Assembly (NCBI GenBank): GCA_028278345.1
Contig: JANQEL010000147.1
Location: 18,318-82,317 of the forward strand
Source: Myxococcota bacterium
GTDB taxonomy: Bacteria > Myxococcota_A > UBA9160 > UBA4427
DNA: 64,000 nt
Direction of reading: 5' to 3'
Part shown: piece by piece, positions 51,124-59,884 of the stretch
How positions within the stretch are numbered: position 1 is the stretch's first letter
Layout of the letters: each line of letters opens with the position of its first letter
Program-made: the position numbers and the translations under genes
Notes under the pieces: generated by a model
The model's database searches: none
Seen by the model: the letters and a program-made list of their open reading frames with translations, nothing else
Told to the model about the DNA's origin: nothing

Positions 51124-51899
51124 TGAATGCAAGCCTCCCCGTCTCGCCCCGCTGGTTCACGCGGGAATCTCTCGCCGACGACGTCACCTGGCTCACCGAA
51201 CCGCACGCGCACCCGCTGTTGCGTTGCAACATCTGGCACGTGCGGGGGCGAGAGCAGGACCTGCTGGTCGACACGGGATTGGGCATCGCATCCCTGCGTG
51301 AGGAGATCGCGAACCTCGTCGACAAACCGTTGGCCACCGTGGCGACGCATCTCCACTACGACCACGTGGGGGGGCTGCACGAATTCGACGATGCGCGGAT
51401 CCACCGCCTCGAAGTCGACGGCATGGCGAACTACCGGGAGCTCCAGCTGATGTGTCGCGACGACATCCCCGAACCCATCCTCGACGAACTCGCGCAGGTC
51501 GGGTTTCCGATCGAAGACCCCTACCTGATCGACGCCCGCCCCGACGCGAACTTCGATCCCCACGCGTACGCCGTGCACTCGACGAAAGCGGCGCCCCTCG
51601 ACGAAGGGGACGTGATCGACCTCGGGGATCGCCACTTCGAAGTGCTGCATCTACCGGGACACACTCCGGGGAGCCTGGGACTCTGGGACGCCGGGTCGGG
51701 CATTCTCTTTTCGGGCGATGCCATCTACGACGGCCCCCTGCTGGACACCCTGCCCGAGAGCGATCGCAGCGCCTACGTGGCCACGATGAAGCGATTGCGC
51801 GAGCTGCCGGTTCGGGTGGTGCACGGCGGACACGAAGCGAGCTTCGGCCGCGATCGCATGATCGAGCTCTGCGACGCGTACCTGGCCCAACACGATTGA
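51123..51899 (+). CDS. Metallo-beta-lactamase-fold hydrolase
   Basis: 258 residues from ATG 51123. The zinc site is ATHLHYDHVGGLHEF (HxHxDH), then LPGHTPGSLGLW with a His ligand, FSGDAIYDG with the bridging Asp, and VHGGHEASFGRDR with the last His. This is the general MBL-fold type that includes lactonases and thioesterase-like hydrolases. It has no signal peptide. It lies between a TetR gene and a VanA-like Rieske oxygenase in a tight operon, so it may hydrolyse the ester or lactone that precedes or follows the oxygenase step. Confidence 0.92.
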   Translation: MNASLPVSPRWFTRESLADDVTWLTEPHAHPLLRCNIWHVRGREQDLLVDTGLGIASLREEIANLVDKPLATVATHLHYDHVGGLHEFDDARIHRLEVDGMANYRELQLMCRDDIPEPILDELAQVGFPIEDPYLIDARPDANFDPHAYAVHSTKAAPLDEGDVIDLGDRHFEVLHLPGHTPGSLGLWDAGSGILFSGDAIYDGPLLDTLPESDRSAYVATMKRLRELPVRVVHGGHEASFGRDRMIELCDAYLAQHD

Positions 51900-51935
51900 C
51901 GCGAACGGGCCGCCCCTCGGCTCAGGAGAACAGCG

Positions 51936-53018
51936 ATGACACTCCCCCGCGAAGCCTGGTATTTCGCCGCCTGGTCGAGCGAACTGAGCGAGCGCCCGCT
52001 GGGACGCCGCATCTTCGGGGAGGACATCGTCTTCTACCGCACGCGTCGTGCCGGAGGTGAAGTGCGTGCCCTCGGTGCGGTGTGCCCGCATCGCGGTGCC
52101 GATCTCTCGAAGGGACGCGTGCGCGATGGCGCGATCGAGTGCCCGTTCCACGGATGGCGCTTCGGTGCCGAAGGGAAGTGCGAACGCATTCCCTCCCAGC
52201 CCTCCGACCACAAGATCCCGGCAAGCGCGAACGTTCCCGACTACCCGGTCTGCGAACAACAGGGTGTGGTCTGGATCTGGCCCTCGGCGGGGAGCGTTCC
52301 GTTCGAATCGCCGCCCCGCTTCGACGTGCTCGACCAGGGCGCGGCGCTTTCGACCAACGGTCCCGAGTTGTTGGAGGCCGAGTTCGTGAACGTCATCGAG
52401 AACGCCTTCGACGAATCCCACCTCCACTTCCTGCATAAGAGGACCCTGGGTGTCGCGACGCCGATCGTCCCACGCCAGATCGTCACACGAGAAGACGATG
52501 GGCGCGCGGTGACTTGTGGCTGGGATCCCGAATCTCCGTGGGGAGCCGAGCTTTTCGAAGCACTGGATCACCCGAAGAGCTGGCTCGGGCGGTGGCTGCG
52601 GAAGAAGTACGGCCGCACGCTCCACGATCAACGGCGCTGGCGCTTCACACTCGGGGGCGCCGTGACCTACACCGAACCCCTCGAGCGGGGAACGATCTAT
52701 GTCATTGGTGCCGCAACGCCGATGGATGAGAAACGCACCTGGTTTGCGACCGGCTTCGGTCATCCGATCGTCGCGAGTCGCACCCCTCGATTCCTCGTGA
52801 ATTGGTGGGGTCGGAGCCTGAATGCCGAGGACGCTCTCGGAACGGAGGGACTCCTACGGTCGGCGAGCCAACTCGAACGGCCCATCTCCGTGATCGCTGA
52901 CCGGGGACCGAACGAATTCCGACGTCTGCTTGCCGAGTGGGCGCGGCGCGAAGCCGACCCGCAAGCACAGTCGGAGACCGCCACGGCTCCGAAACCGCTC
53001 ACCGCGGTTCAGCCATGA
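51936..53018 (+). CDS. VanA-like Rieske oxygenase
   Basis: 360 residues from ATG 51936, with CAGGAGAA upstream. Rieske ligands are Cys50 and His52 (CPHRG), Cys69 and His72 (CPFHGW). The catalytic motif NAFDESHLHFLH supplies the bridging Asp and two His. The shorter alpha-only layout and the start PREAWYFAAWSSEL resemble vanillate/phenoxybenzoate O-demethylases and related enzymes, which need a ferredoxin reductase. None is seen nearby. It is the third gene after TetR and MBL, and is convergent with the ATC hydrolase-like gene. Confidence 0.93.
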   Translation: MTLPREAWYFAAWSSELSERPLGRRIFGEDIVFYRTRRAGGEVRALGAVCPHRGADLSKGRVRDGAIECPFHGWRFGAEGKCERIPSQPSDHKIPASANVPDYPVCEQQGVVWIWPSAGSVPFESPPRFDVLDQGAALSTNGPELLEAEFVNVIENAFDESHLHFLHKRTLGVATPIVPRQIVTREDDGRAVTCGWDPESPWGAELFEALDHPKSWLGRWLRKKYGRTLHDQRRWRFTLGGAVTYTEPLERGTIYVIGAATPMDEKRTWFATGFGHPIVASRTPRFLVNWWGRSLNAEDALGTEGLLRSASQLERPISVIADRGPNEFRRLLAEWARREADPQAQSETATAPKPLTAVQP

Positions 53019-53045
53019 GGTAGCAGTCGACTCCGCCCGCCCCCT

Positions 53046-53510
53046 CTATTTGCTGCCCGCCTTGCGGAAGCGGAAGTCGCAGTACTCGGCGCCCTGCATG
53101 CAGGTCTGGGTGCGGGTCAGTTCGACGCCTCCGCGGTCGGCCGCAACGTAGTCGAGGTTGCAGATCAACAGGGGGCCGATGTCGCGCGCGCCGAGGCGTT
53201 CCATCATCTTGGCGTAGCCGCAGCCGCGCACGTTCACGTCATAGCGCTCACCATCGTTCTCGAGGACTTCGTAGCCGTCGTAGCCGCCGCCCTCGCCGTA
53301 CATGTCGAACGCCGCAGACAGGTTCGAGAGATCGGGGGTTTGACCTTCTGCCTCTCGCTTCGCGGCTTCGCGCTGGCGTTCGATACGCTCCGCCAGTGCC
53401 GCATTGACCTGCTCTTCGCCGAGGATCTGCTGCAGATCGCGGATCAGCGGTACCGCGTACTCCATCTGGATCGAGATGCGATCGATGAACGGGAGATCGT
53501 CTTTGGACAT
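53046..53510 (-). CDS. L-2-amino-thiazoline-4-carboxylate hydrolase-like protein
   Basis: 154 residues from ATG 53510, with AGGAGAG upstream; the longer frame lies inside the acyl-CoA dehydrogenase gene. The helical N-terminus (DRISIQMEYAVPLIRDLQQILG in two parts) is followed by VRGCGYAKMMERLGARDIGPLLICNLDY and a C-terminal CMQGAEYCDFRFR, the pattern of the ATC hydrolase family. The name comes from one member that opens a thiazoline ring in cysteine synthesis; most relatives have unknown roles. It lies 26 nt after the acyl-CoA dehydrogenase gene on the same strand and is probably cotranscribed. Confidence 0.82.
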   Translation of the reverse strand: MSKDDLPFIDRISIQMEYAVPLIRDLQQILGEEQVNAALAERIERQREAAKREAEGQTPDLSNLSAAFDMYGEGGGYDGYEVLENDGERYDVNVRGCGYAKMMERLGARDIGPLLICNLDYVAADRGGVELTRTQTCMQGAEYCDFRFRKAGSK

Positions 53511-53536
53511 GGTCTTCTCTCCTTCTCGGGTGAGGG

Positions 53537-54679
53537 TTACAGCCCCATCTGTCGAACGGCCAGGTCCCGCATGATCTCCTGCGAACCGCCGCCGATCGAC
53601 ATCACCTTGGTTTCGCGATAGATGCGTTCGACCATGTTGCCGCGCAGGTAGGCTGCGCCCCCGAAGATCTGCATCGCCTCGTTCGCGATCCACTCGTGCT
53701 CCTTGGAACAGAAGAGCTTGAGCTTCGCGATGTCGCCCGCGACGCGTTGGCCGTCTTCGCTGAGCCAGCACGCCTGGTTCAGGTAGCTCTCCATCGCGTC
53801 GACTTTCGAGGACATGTCGGCGATCTTGTGGCGGATGGCCTGGTGTTGGATCAGCGGGCGGCCGAAGGTCTCGCGCTCCTGGGCGTAGCGGATGCTGTCC
53901 TCGAGGCAGCGCTTCGCCATCCCGACCATCGAGGCCGCGAGCCCGAGTCGCTCGAAGTTGAAGTTGTGCATGATGGCGAGGAAGCCCTGCCCTTCTTCGC
54001 CCAGCATGTTCTTCGCCGGCACTCGGCAGCTGTCGAAATGCAGGGTCGCGGTATCCGAGGCCCACCACCCCATCTTCTTGCCGACGCTCGTACGCGAGAA
54101 GCCGGGGAAGTCTTCTTCGACGAAGAAGAGGGAGATGCCCTCGAGTCCCTGTCCACCGGTGCGCGCCCCCACCACGTAGTAGCTGGCCTTCATGCCCCCG
54201 GTGATGAAGGTCTTGGCGCCGTCGATGATCCAATCGTCGCCGTCGCGCTTCGCGCGCGTCGTCATGTTCGCGACGTCGCTCCCGCCACCCGGCTCGGTGA
54301 TCGCGAGGGCCCCGCCCTTCCTTCCCGAAACGATCTCACTGAGCGGCCCGCGCTTGATCTCCTCGGAGCCGAGTTGCTGAACGGGCGCCGTCATGATGTT
54401 GCGCGACGCGAGGCTCGCCCACACGCCACCCGGAGCGAGGCGACCGAACTCCTCCCCCATCGCCGCTCGCATGTAGGCGTTTTCGAAGCCGAGGCCGCCG
54501 TACTCCTCGTCGATGCCGATCCCGAAGACGCCAAGCGCCCCGGCCTTCTCGTGAAGCTCCCAGGGAAAGTCGCCCGCTTCGTCCCATTCGTCGGCGTGAG
54601 GCACGATCTCGTCTTCGATGAACTTCACGAGCGATTGACGAAAGGCCAGGATTTCGTCGCTCTCGAACGGGCTCTTCAT
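53537..54679 (-). CDS. Acyl-CoA dehydrogenase
   Basis: 380 residues from ATG 54679. It is a complete acyl-CoA dehydrogenase with the first signature ALAITEPGGGSDVANM, IDGAKTFITGG, and late ERETFGRPLIQHQAIRHKIADM. The terminal signature is MVERIYRETKVMSIGGGSQEIM, in which the usual Tyr-Glu-Gly carries Gly instead of the catalytic Glu. Such forms place the base elsewhere, as in isovaleryl-CoA and long-chain types, so activity is still expected. It oxidises acyl-CoA to enoyl-CoA with FAD. It is the first gene of a pair with the ATC hydrolase-like gene, divergent from the epoxide hydrolase by 101 nt. Confidence 0.93.
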   Translation of the reverse strand: MKSPFESDEILAFRQSLVKFIEDEIVPHADEWDEAGDFPWELHEKAGALGVFGIGIDEEYGGLGFENAYMRAAMGEEFGRLAPGGVWASLASRNIMTAPVQQLGSEEIKRGPLSEIVSGRKGGALAITEPGGGSDVANMTTRAKRDGDDWIIDGAKTFITGGMKASYYVVGARTGGQGLEGISLFFVEEDFPGFSRTSVGKKMGWWASDTATLHFDSCRVPAKNMLGEEGQGFLAIMHNFNFERLGLAASMVGMAKRCLEDSIRYAQERETFGRPLIQHQAIRHKIADMSSKVDAMESYLNQACWLSEDGQRVAGDIAKLKLFCSKEHEWIANEAMQIFGGAAYLRGNMVERIYRETKVMSIGGGSQEIMRDLAVRQMGL

Positions 54680-54780
54680 GCGGGGGGACCTCTCGATGGA
54701 AGCGACTTCCTAGCAAACGGGAGTGGTATTCTGCATCGCCCTGCCCCGGCGCCCGGCGATGCGAAGGAAACGAGCACGAT

Positions 54781-55689
54781 ATGGCGGAAGAATTCGAAGC
54801 GATCGAACTCACGAGCGGTGCTCTGCGCTTCCGCGCGCTGACGAGCGGCTTCTCGGCGAACCCCGACGGGCCGCTGGTGCTGTGCCTGCACGGCTTCCCC
54901 GACAACGCGCGCAGCTTCCGCTTTCAATTGCCCGCGTTCGAGAAGGCGGGTTATCGCGTCGTGGCCCCGACCCTGCGCGGCTACGAACCGGGTTCGCAGC
55001 CCGAAGACGGCGACTACTCCCTCGAAGCGATGGGTCACGATGTCGTCCGCTGGATCGAGGATCAGGGTTGGGATCGCGTGCACCTGGTCGGTCACGACTG
55101 GGGTGCGGCGATCACCTATGTCGCGGGTTCGATCGCCCCCGAACGCTTCCACTCGCTGGCCACGATCGCGGTCCCCCACGCGGCGCGTCTTTCGGATGGA
55201 ATTCGCAAGGTCCCTGCCCAGCTCCGCTTGTCCTGGTACATGCAGTTCTTCCAACTGCGGGGCATCGCGGAGTGGGCGGTCGAGCGAAACGATTGGGCCC
55301 TCGTGAAGCGACTGTGGCGCGACTGGTCTCCCGATTTCACGCTGCCCGAAGCCGAGTGGGCATCGCTCCGCGAGACCTTCGAAGCCCCAGGCGTGAAGAA
55401 GGCCATGCTTGCCTACTACCGCATCAACGCCTCACCGGGTGCCATCATGGGATGGAAGAAGACGGCGGCCATGGAGCGCACCACCATCCCGGTGCGCACC
55501 CTCGCGATCACCGGCGAAGACGACGGCTGCATGGACACGCGCCTCTACGATCACGTCTTCCTCGACGAGGACTTTCCCGCCGGCGTCGAAGTAGAGCGCA
55601 TCGAGGGGGCGGGCCACTTCGCCCACCAGGAGAAGCCAGAGGAAATCAACGCCCTGCTGCTCGATTGGTTCGAACGCGCGGGCGTCTGA
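54781..55689 (+). CDS. Epoxide hydrolase-like alpha/beta-hydrolase
   Basis: 302 residues from ATG 54781. It is an alpha/beta-hydrolase of the epoxide hydrolase / haloalkane dehalogenase type: oxyanion-hole HGFP (37-40), the nucleophile Asp106 in VGHDWGAA, a cap domain of about residues 130-220, and a late His in EGAGHFAHQEKPEE. The HGFP and GHDWG pair favours epoxide hydrolase. The product diol could feed the SGNH and DMFase-like genes that follow within 8 nt and 0 nt, an operon of three. The substrate is unknown. Confidence 0.92.
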   Translation: MAEEFEAIELTSGALRFRALTSGFSANPDGPLVLCLHGFPDNARSFRFQLPAFEKAGYRVVAPTLRGYEPGSQPEDGDYSLEAMGHDVVRWIEDQGWDRVHLVGHDWGAAITYVAGSIAPERFHSLATIAVPHAARLSDGIRKVPAQLRLSWYMQFFQLRGIAEWAVERNDWALVKRLWRDWSPDFTLPEAEWASLRETFEAPGVKKAMLAYYRINASPGAIMGWKKTAAMERTTIPVRTLAITGEDDGCMDTRLYDHVFLDEDFPAGVEVERIEGAGHFAHQEKPEEINALLLDWFERAGV

Positions 55690-55696
55690 GCGAGCG

Positions 55697-56461
55697 ATGA
55701 GTCGGGAACTCCAGCGCTACGTCGCCATTGGCGACAGCCAGACCGAAGGTCTGCACGACTATCACCCGGATGGCGTGCCGCGAGGCTGGGCCGACCGCTT
55801 CGCCGAACACCTCGCCGCCCGGAATCCGAGCCTCCAGTACGCGAACCTCGCCGTGCGCGGAAAACTCGTCGGCGAGATCCGGGAGGTACAACTCGAACCG
55901 GCGCTGCGCCTCGAACCCGACCTCGCCACCGTGGTGGGAGGCATCAACGACGTGCTGCGCCCGGGTTCGGTCATCGAAGCCGTCGCGGACGATCTCGAAG
56001 CCATGTTCGCACCGCTCGCAGCGAGCGGATGCACCGTGATGACCTGCACCTTTCCCCTGCCGGAGACGGGCCTCACCCGACGCGTGGTCCCACGCCTTGG
56101 CGTGTTGAATGCGGCGATTCGCGTGCGCGCCAGAGCGCACGATGTCCTGGTCGTCGATTGCGAACCCGTCTCCGCCGCCGCCGACCTTCGCCTGTGGGAC
56201 GCCGATCGCATCCACCTGAACCCGACGGGACATGCCCGTCTGGCGGAAGCCTTCGCGGGAACCCTCGCGGGCGAGCACGAGGAGTGGAAAGCTGCACTTC
56301 CCGTGGCGCGCGAGGTGAGCCCGCTGCGCCAGGGCCTCGGCGAAGCCGCCTGGGTCGCGCGCTACCTCGTCCCCAAGTTGTTCCGCCTCGTTCGCGGGGT
56401 TTCGTCCGGCGACGGTCGCGTGGCGAAGCGGCCGAACCTCGCTCCAGTGGAGAAACAGTAG
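55697..56461 (+). CDS. SGNH/GDSL hydrolase
   Basis: 254 residues from ATG 55697. The SGNH blocks are VAIGDSQTEG (nucleophile Ser), NLAVRGK (Gly block), GGINDVLRP (Asn block) and DRIHLNPTGHARLA (Asp and His). These enzymes hydrolyse esters or acyl groups in the cytoplasm or envelope. No signal peptide is seen. The C-terminal 60 residues continue beyond the usual fold with a hydrophobic stretch (AAWVARYLVPKLFRLVRG) that may be a membrane-associating helix. It is between the epoxide hydrolase and the DMFase-like gene; its stop TAG is directly followed by the next ATG. Confidence 0.92.
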   Translation: MSRELQRYVAIGDSQTEGLHDYHPDGVPRGWADRFAEHLAARNPSLQYANLAVRGKLVGEIREVQLEPALRLEPDLATVVGGINDVLRPGSVIEAVADDLEAMFAPLAASGCTVMTCTFPLPETGLTRRVVPRLGVLNAAIRVRARAHDVLVVDCEPVSAAADLRLWDADRIHLNPTGHARLAEAFAGTLAGEHEEWKAALPVAREVSPLRQGLGEAAWVARYLVPKLFRLVRGVSSGDGRVAKRPNLAPVEKQ

Positions 56462-58720
56462 ATGTCAGACGCGAAACGACCCAAGCGCATCATCTCGTAT
56501 TGCGACCCGCTCTCGGTCGAACCGGGCGACACCATTCGCTTCATGGTCTCTTCCCTCGACGGCGAGGACTTCGACGCCCAGCTCGTCCGAGTGATCTGCG
56601 GCGACATCACGCCGGGCGGTCATGGCTACGAGGAGATCGAGTGCGAGAGCACGGTCAACGGTCGCTACCCCGGCCGCGCGCAACCGATCGTGCAGGGTTC
56701 CCACGCGATCGTCGAACCGAACGACTACCTCGCGAGCCTCGAGAGTGTTCGCGTCGAGCTCTGCGTCTTTCCGACGTTGGTCGACGGTGCGCGAACACTG
56801 ATCTCGAGCTGGGGCTCGAAGGGTGGCTTCGCGATCGAGTTGGACGACGGCTTTCCGACGTTTGCTGCAGGGGACGGAGCGGGAGGCGAAGCGCGATTGC
56901 GATCCGATCGCCCGATCCCGTTGCGACGCTGGAGTCGTATCGTCGCGAGCTTCGACGCGAGCCGTGAGGAGCTACGGCTCTCCGTCGAACCCCTCGTCAC
57001 CGCACCCGGCGATCTCGTGACGGCGCGGGGCGCAAGCGTGTCGCGCACTGCGAGTGCACGCGTGGCCTCCGATGGTCCCCTGCTCTTCGCCGCGCAGCTG
57101 CGCGGCGACACCCGCGATCGACACTTCGACGGCCGCCTCGACGCCTGCAGTCTGGGAAGCGACCCCGAAGTGCCGGGCGAAGTGCAGTGGGATTTCTCTC
57201 TCGACATTGGCAGTGAACACATCACGGATACCGGCGCGCACGGCCTCCACGGCAAGACCGTCCAACTGCCGGCCCGTGCGGTCCCGGGCGTCGCGTGGAC
57301 CGGCGAGGTGCACGACTGGACCGTCGACCGGAGTCACTACGGCGCGATCCACTTCCACTCCGACGATCTCGCCGACGCGGGGTGGGAGACCAGCTGCGAA
57401 CTCACGATCCCCGAAGACCTGCCGAGCGGGGTCTACGCCCTGCGTTCGCGCACCGGGGCGAGCGAAGACCACGCCGTCTTCTTCGCAATGCCCTCGCGTT
57501 CGGCCGAACCCGCCGCGGTCGCGTGGTTGGCGCCGACGGTCACCTATCGCGCCTACGCGAACATCCGACTCACCCTCAGCCCCGATCACGTCTTCGGGAG
57601 CTGGGTGGCCGCCGACGTCACCAACGACCGCTTCCTCGGCGAACACCCCGAGATCGGCCTCGGCCTCTACAGCGAACACGGCGATGGTCACGGTGTCGCC
57701 TACAGCACGCATCTGCGCCCGGTCACGAACCTGAAGCCCGGCGGTGGGCTCTGGTCGTTCAATGCCGACACCAACGTGATCGCGTGGCTCTCGCAGACGG
57801 ACGTCGAACACGATGTGATCACCGACGACGCGCTGCACGAACGAGGCGTCGAGCTGCTCGATCGCTACCGCGTGATCGTCACCGGTACGCACCCCGAGTA
57901 TTGGACGACCGCCATGCTCGATGCCCTCGACGACTGGCTCTCGCGCGGCGGGCGCATGATCGTGATGGGCGCGAACGGTTTCTATTGGCGCACCGGCGTG
58001 CACGAGACCGTGCCCGGCGCCATCGAAGTGCGCCGCGCCGAAGACGGTACCCGCGCGTGGATCGCCGAGCCCGGCGAGTACATCATGGAAACGACGGGAG
58101 AACTCGGTGGCCTGTGGCGACGCATCGGGCGTCCACCGAACCTCGTTTCGGGCGCGGGCTTTGCGGCCCAGGGCTTCACGATCTCCGGCTACTACCGCAA
58201 GTCCGACGCGTGGGACGATCCGCGCGTGGCCTTCGCGGTGGAGGGTCTTTCGGATCGCGAGATCTTCGGCGATCACGGAACGATCGGCGGCGGGGCCGCG
58301 GGGCAGGAGATCGATCGCTTCGACGAACGCCTCGGCTCGCCCTCCCACTCCATCGTGTTGGCGTCTTCGGAAGGCCACCCGGATGACATGCTCCAGACGA
58401 AGGAGGAGTTCCTGGCGACCGGAGGCCGCATCCCCGGCACGGCCGTGCGCGCCGATGTCGTGTTCTTCGAAACCCCCGGCGGCGGCGCGGTCTTCAACAC
58501 CGGGAGCATCGCCTGGGCGGGAAGCCTCGCGACGAACGACTACGACAACGACGTCGCGAAGCTCACCACCAACGTGCTGCGCCGCTTCGCGGACAAGGAA
58601 CCGTTCCCCGTGCCCGACGGTGTCAGCGGACCGCGCGGCGTTCCGGAAGCGCAACGAGACGAGAGCGCACTCTCCCTCGACTCACTGCTGGTCCAGGTTC
58701 AGGACCGGGACGACGACTGA
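56462..58720 (+). CDS. N,N-dimethylformamidase large-subunit-like protein
   Basis: 752 residues from ATG 56462, starting right after the SGNH stop. Residues about 60-260 look like a LamG-type jelly roll; the rest matches the DMFase beta-subunit C-terminal region: WLAPTVTYRAYANIRL, VITGTHPEYWT (as VIVTGTHPEYW) and MGANGFYWR. In DMFase the iron is bound by two Tyr and a Glu. Tyr480 in HPEYW and Tyr508 in GFYW are the obvious candidates. DMFase hydrolyses N-substituted formamides and is an alpha2-beta2 enzyme. No small alpha subunit gene is next to this one, so it may work alone or have another partner. It is convergent with the FMN oxidase. Confidence 0.88.
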   Translation: MSDAKRPKRIISYCDPLSVEPGDTIRFMVSSLDGEDFDAQLVRVICGDITPGGHGYEEIECESTVNGRYPGRAQPIVQGSHAIVEPNDYLASLESVRVELCVFPTLVDGARTLISSWGSKGGFAIELDDGFPTFAAGDGAGGEARLRSDRPIPLRRWSRIVASFDASREELRLSVEPLVTAPGDLVTARGASVSRTASARVASDGPLLFAAQLRGDTRDRHFDGRLDACSLGSDPEVPGEVQWDFSLDIGSEHITDTGAHGLHGKTVQLPARAVPGVAWTGEVHDWTVDRSHYGAIHFHSDDLADAGWETSCELTIPEDLPSGVYALRSRTGASEDHAVFFAMPSRSAEPAAVAWLAPTVTYRAYANIRLTLSPDHVFGSWVAADVTNDRFLGEHPEIGLGLYSEHGDGHGVAYSTHLRPVTNLKPGGGLWSFNADTNVIAWLSQTDVEHDVITDDALHERGVELLDRYRVIVTGTHPEYWTTAMLDALDDWLSRGGRMIVMGANGFYWRTGVHETVPGAIEVRRAEDGTRAWIAEPGEYIMETTGELGGLWRRIGRPPNLVSGAGFAAQGFTISGYYRKSDAWDDPRVAFAVEGLSDREIFGDHGTIGGGAAGQEIDRFDERLGSPSHSIVLASSEGHPDDMLQTKEEFLATGGRIPGTAVRADVVFFETPGGGAVFNTGSIAWAGSLATNDYDNDVAKLTTNVLRRFADKEPFPVPDGVSGPRGVPEAQRDESALSLDSLLVQVQDRDDD

Positions 58721-58741
58721 GCCGAGCACACGGGCGGCTTC

Positions 58742-59884
58742 TCAGGCGATGCGGCGCGAGGGCAACTCCGCCGGCCGTTCGCAGCAGAGTTGGTCGAGCA
58801 CCTGCTGGAACTGCTGGGTGAGGATCTCGATCGCGTGGTGACCGCCCTTGTTGCCGAGGGCCGCGACCGCGTACATGAAGGCGCGGCCGAGGAATGCGAA
58901 CTCCGCGCCCGCGGCCAGCGTGCGCGCGATGTCGGGACCGGAACGAATCCCGCTGTCCATCATGATGGTGGTGCGGTCGCTGAAGCTCTCCGCGATCTCG
59001 CAGAGCGAACGGATCGAAGAAGGCCCGGCGTCGAGTTGACGACCGCCGTGGTTCGAGACGATCACCCCGTCGATGCCGAGCGCGATCGCCTTCTCGGTGT
59101 CCTCGGCGCTGGCGACTCCCTTCAGCACGAGCTTCCCTTTCCACTGGTCGCGAATCGGCGCGATGCGCTCGAAGTCGAGGCGGCCGTCGAAGGTGTCATC
59201 CATGAAGGCGCCGAGTTGTTTCAGGTCGAGCCCCCCCGGCATGTAGGGCACGAGGTTCTCGAAGGTGGGCACCCCCGCGGCGAGACTATTCATCGCCCAC
59301 GCGGGCCGTCCGAACATCTGCATCACGTTGCGCGCGGTCATGCGGGGCGGAAGGCCGAGGCCGTTGCGGATGTCTCGCGGCCGATAGCCGAAGGTCGGCA
59401 CGTCGCACAGGATCACCAGCACCGGACACCCCGCTTCAGCGGCGCGGCGAATCAGATCGTCACGCAGGCGATCCTCCTTGGGTCGGTAGAGCTGGAACCA
59501 CGCGCGGCCTTCGGTGAGCTCGCCGATGGTTTCGATGCTGCTGGTCGACACCGTGCTCAGGATGAAGGGCAGATTGTGGTCGCGTGCGGCGCGAGCCAGG
59601 ATCTCGGGAGATCGCGGCCACACGAGCCCCTGCAAGCCGATCGGCGCGATTCCGAAGGGTGCGTCATAAGTGTGACCGAAGAGCTCGGTGCGAAGGTCGA
59701 CGCCCTTGTAGGCGTCGAGGTAGCGCGGCTGCAACTGGATCTCGCGCAACTCGGCCGTGTTGCGCGCGAGGTTCACGTCTTCGTTGCAACCGCCGTCGAG
59801 GTACTCGAAGGCGAAGCGCGGGATGCGCTCACGCGCACGCGCTCGCAGATCGTCGACGCTCGGGTATCGCGGATCGCTCGTCAT
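58742..59884 (-). CDS. FMN-dependent alpha-hydroxy-acid oxidase/dehydrogenase
   Basis: 380 residues from ATG 59884, overlapping the amidohydrolase TGA (ATGA). It is a TIM-barrel family like glycolate oxidase and L-lactate dehydrogenase: start VDDLRARARERIPRFAFEYLDGG in two parts, the FMN segments APIGLQGL and LSTVSTSSI, WFQLY, and the catalytic base in VSNHGGRQLD, ending MMDSGIRSGPDI and AFLGRAFMY. It oxidises a 2-hydroxy acid to the 2-oxo acid. It is the second gene of a tight pair downstream of the prolidase-like amidohydrolase. Confidence 0.93.
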   Translation of the reverse strand: MTSDPRYPSVDDLRARARERIPRFAFEYLDGGCNEDVNLARNTAELREIQLQPRYLDAYKGVDLRTELFGHTYDAPFGIAPIGLQGLVWPRSPEILARAARDHNLPFILSTVSTSSIETIGELTEGRAWFQLYRPKEDRLRDDLIRRAAEAGCPVLVILCDVPTFGYRPRDIRNGLGLPPRMTARNVMQMFGRPAWAMNSLAAGVPTFENLVPYMPGGLDLKQLGAFMDDTFDGRLDFERIAPIRDQWKGKLVLKGVASAEDTEKAIALGIDGVIVSNHGGRQLDAGPSSIRSLCEIAESFSDRTTIMMDSGIRSGPDIARTLAAGAEFAFLGRAFMYAVAALGNKGGHHAIEILTQQFQQVLDQLCCERPAELPSRRIA

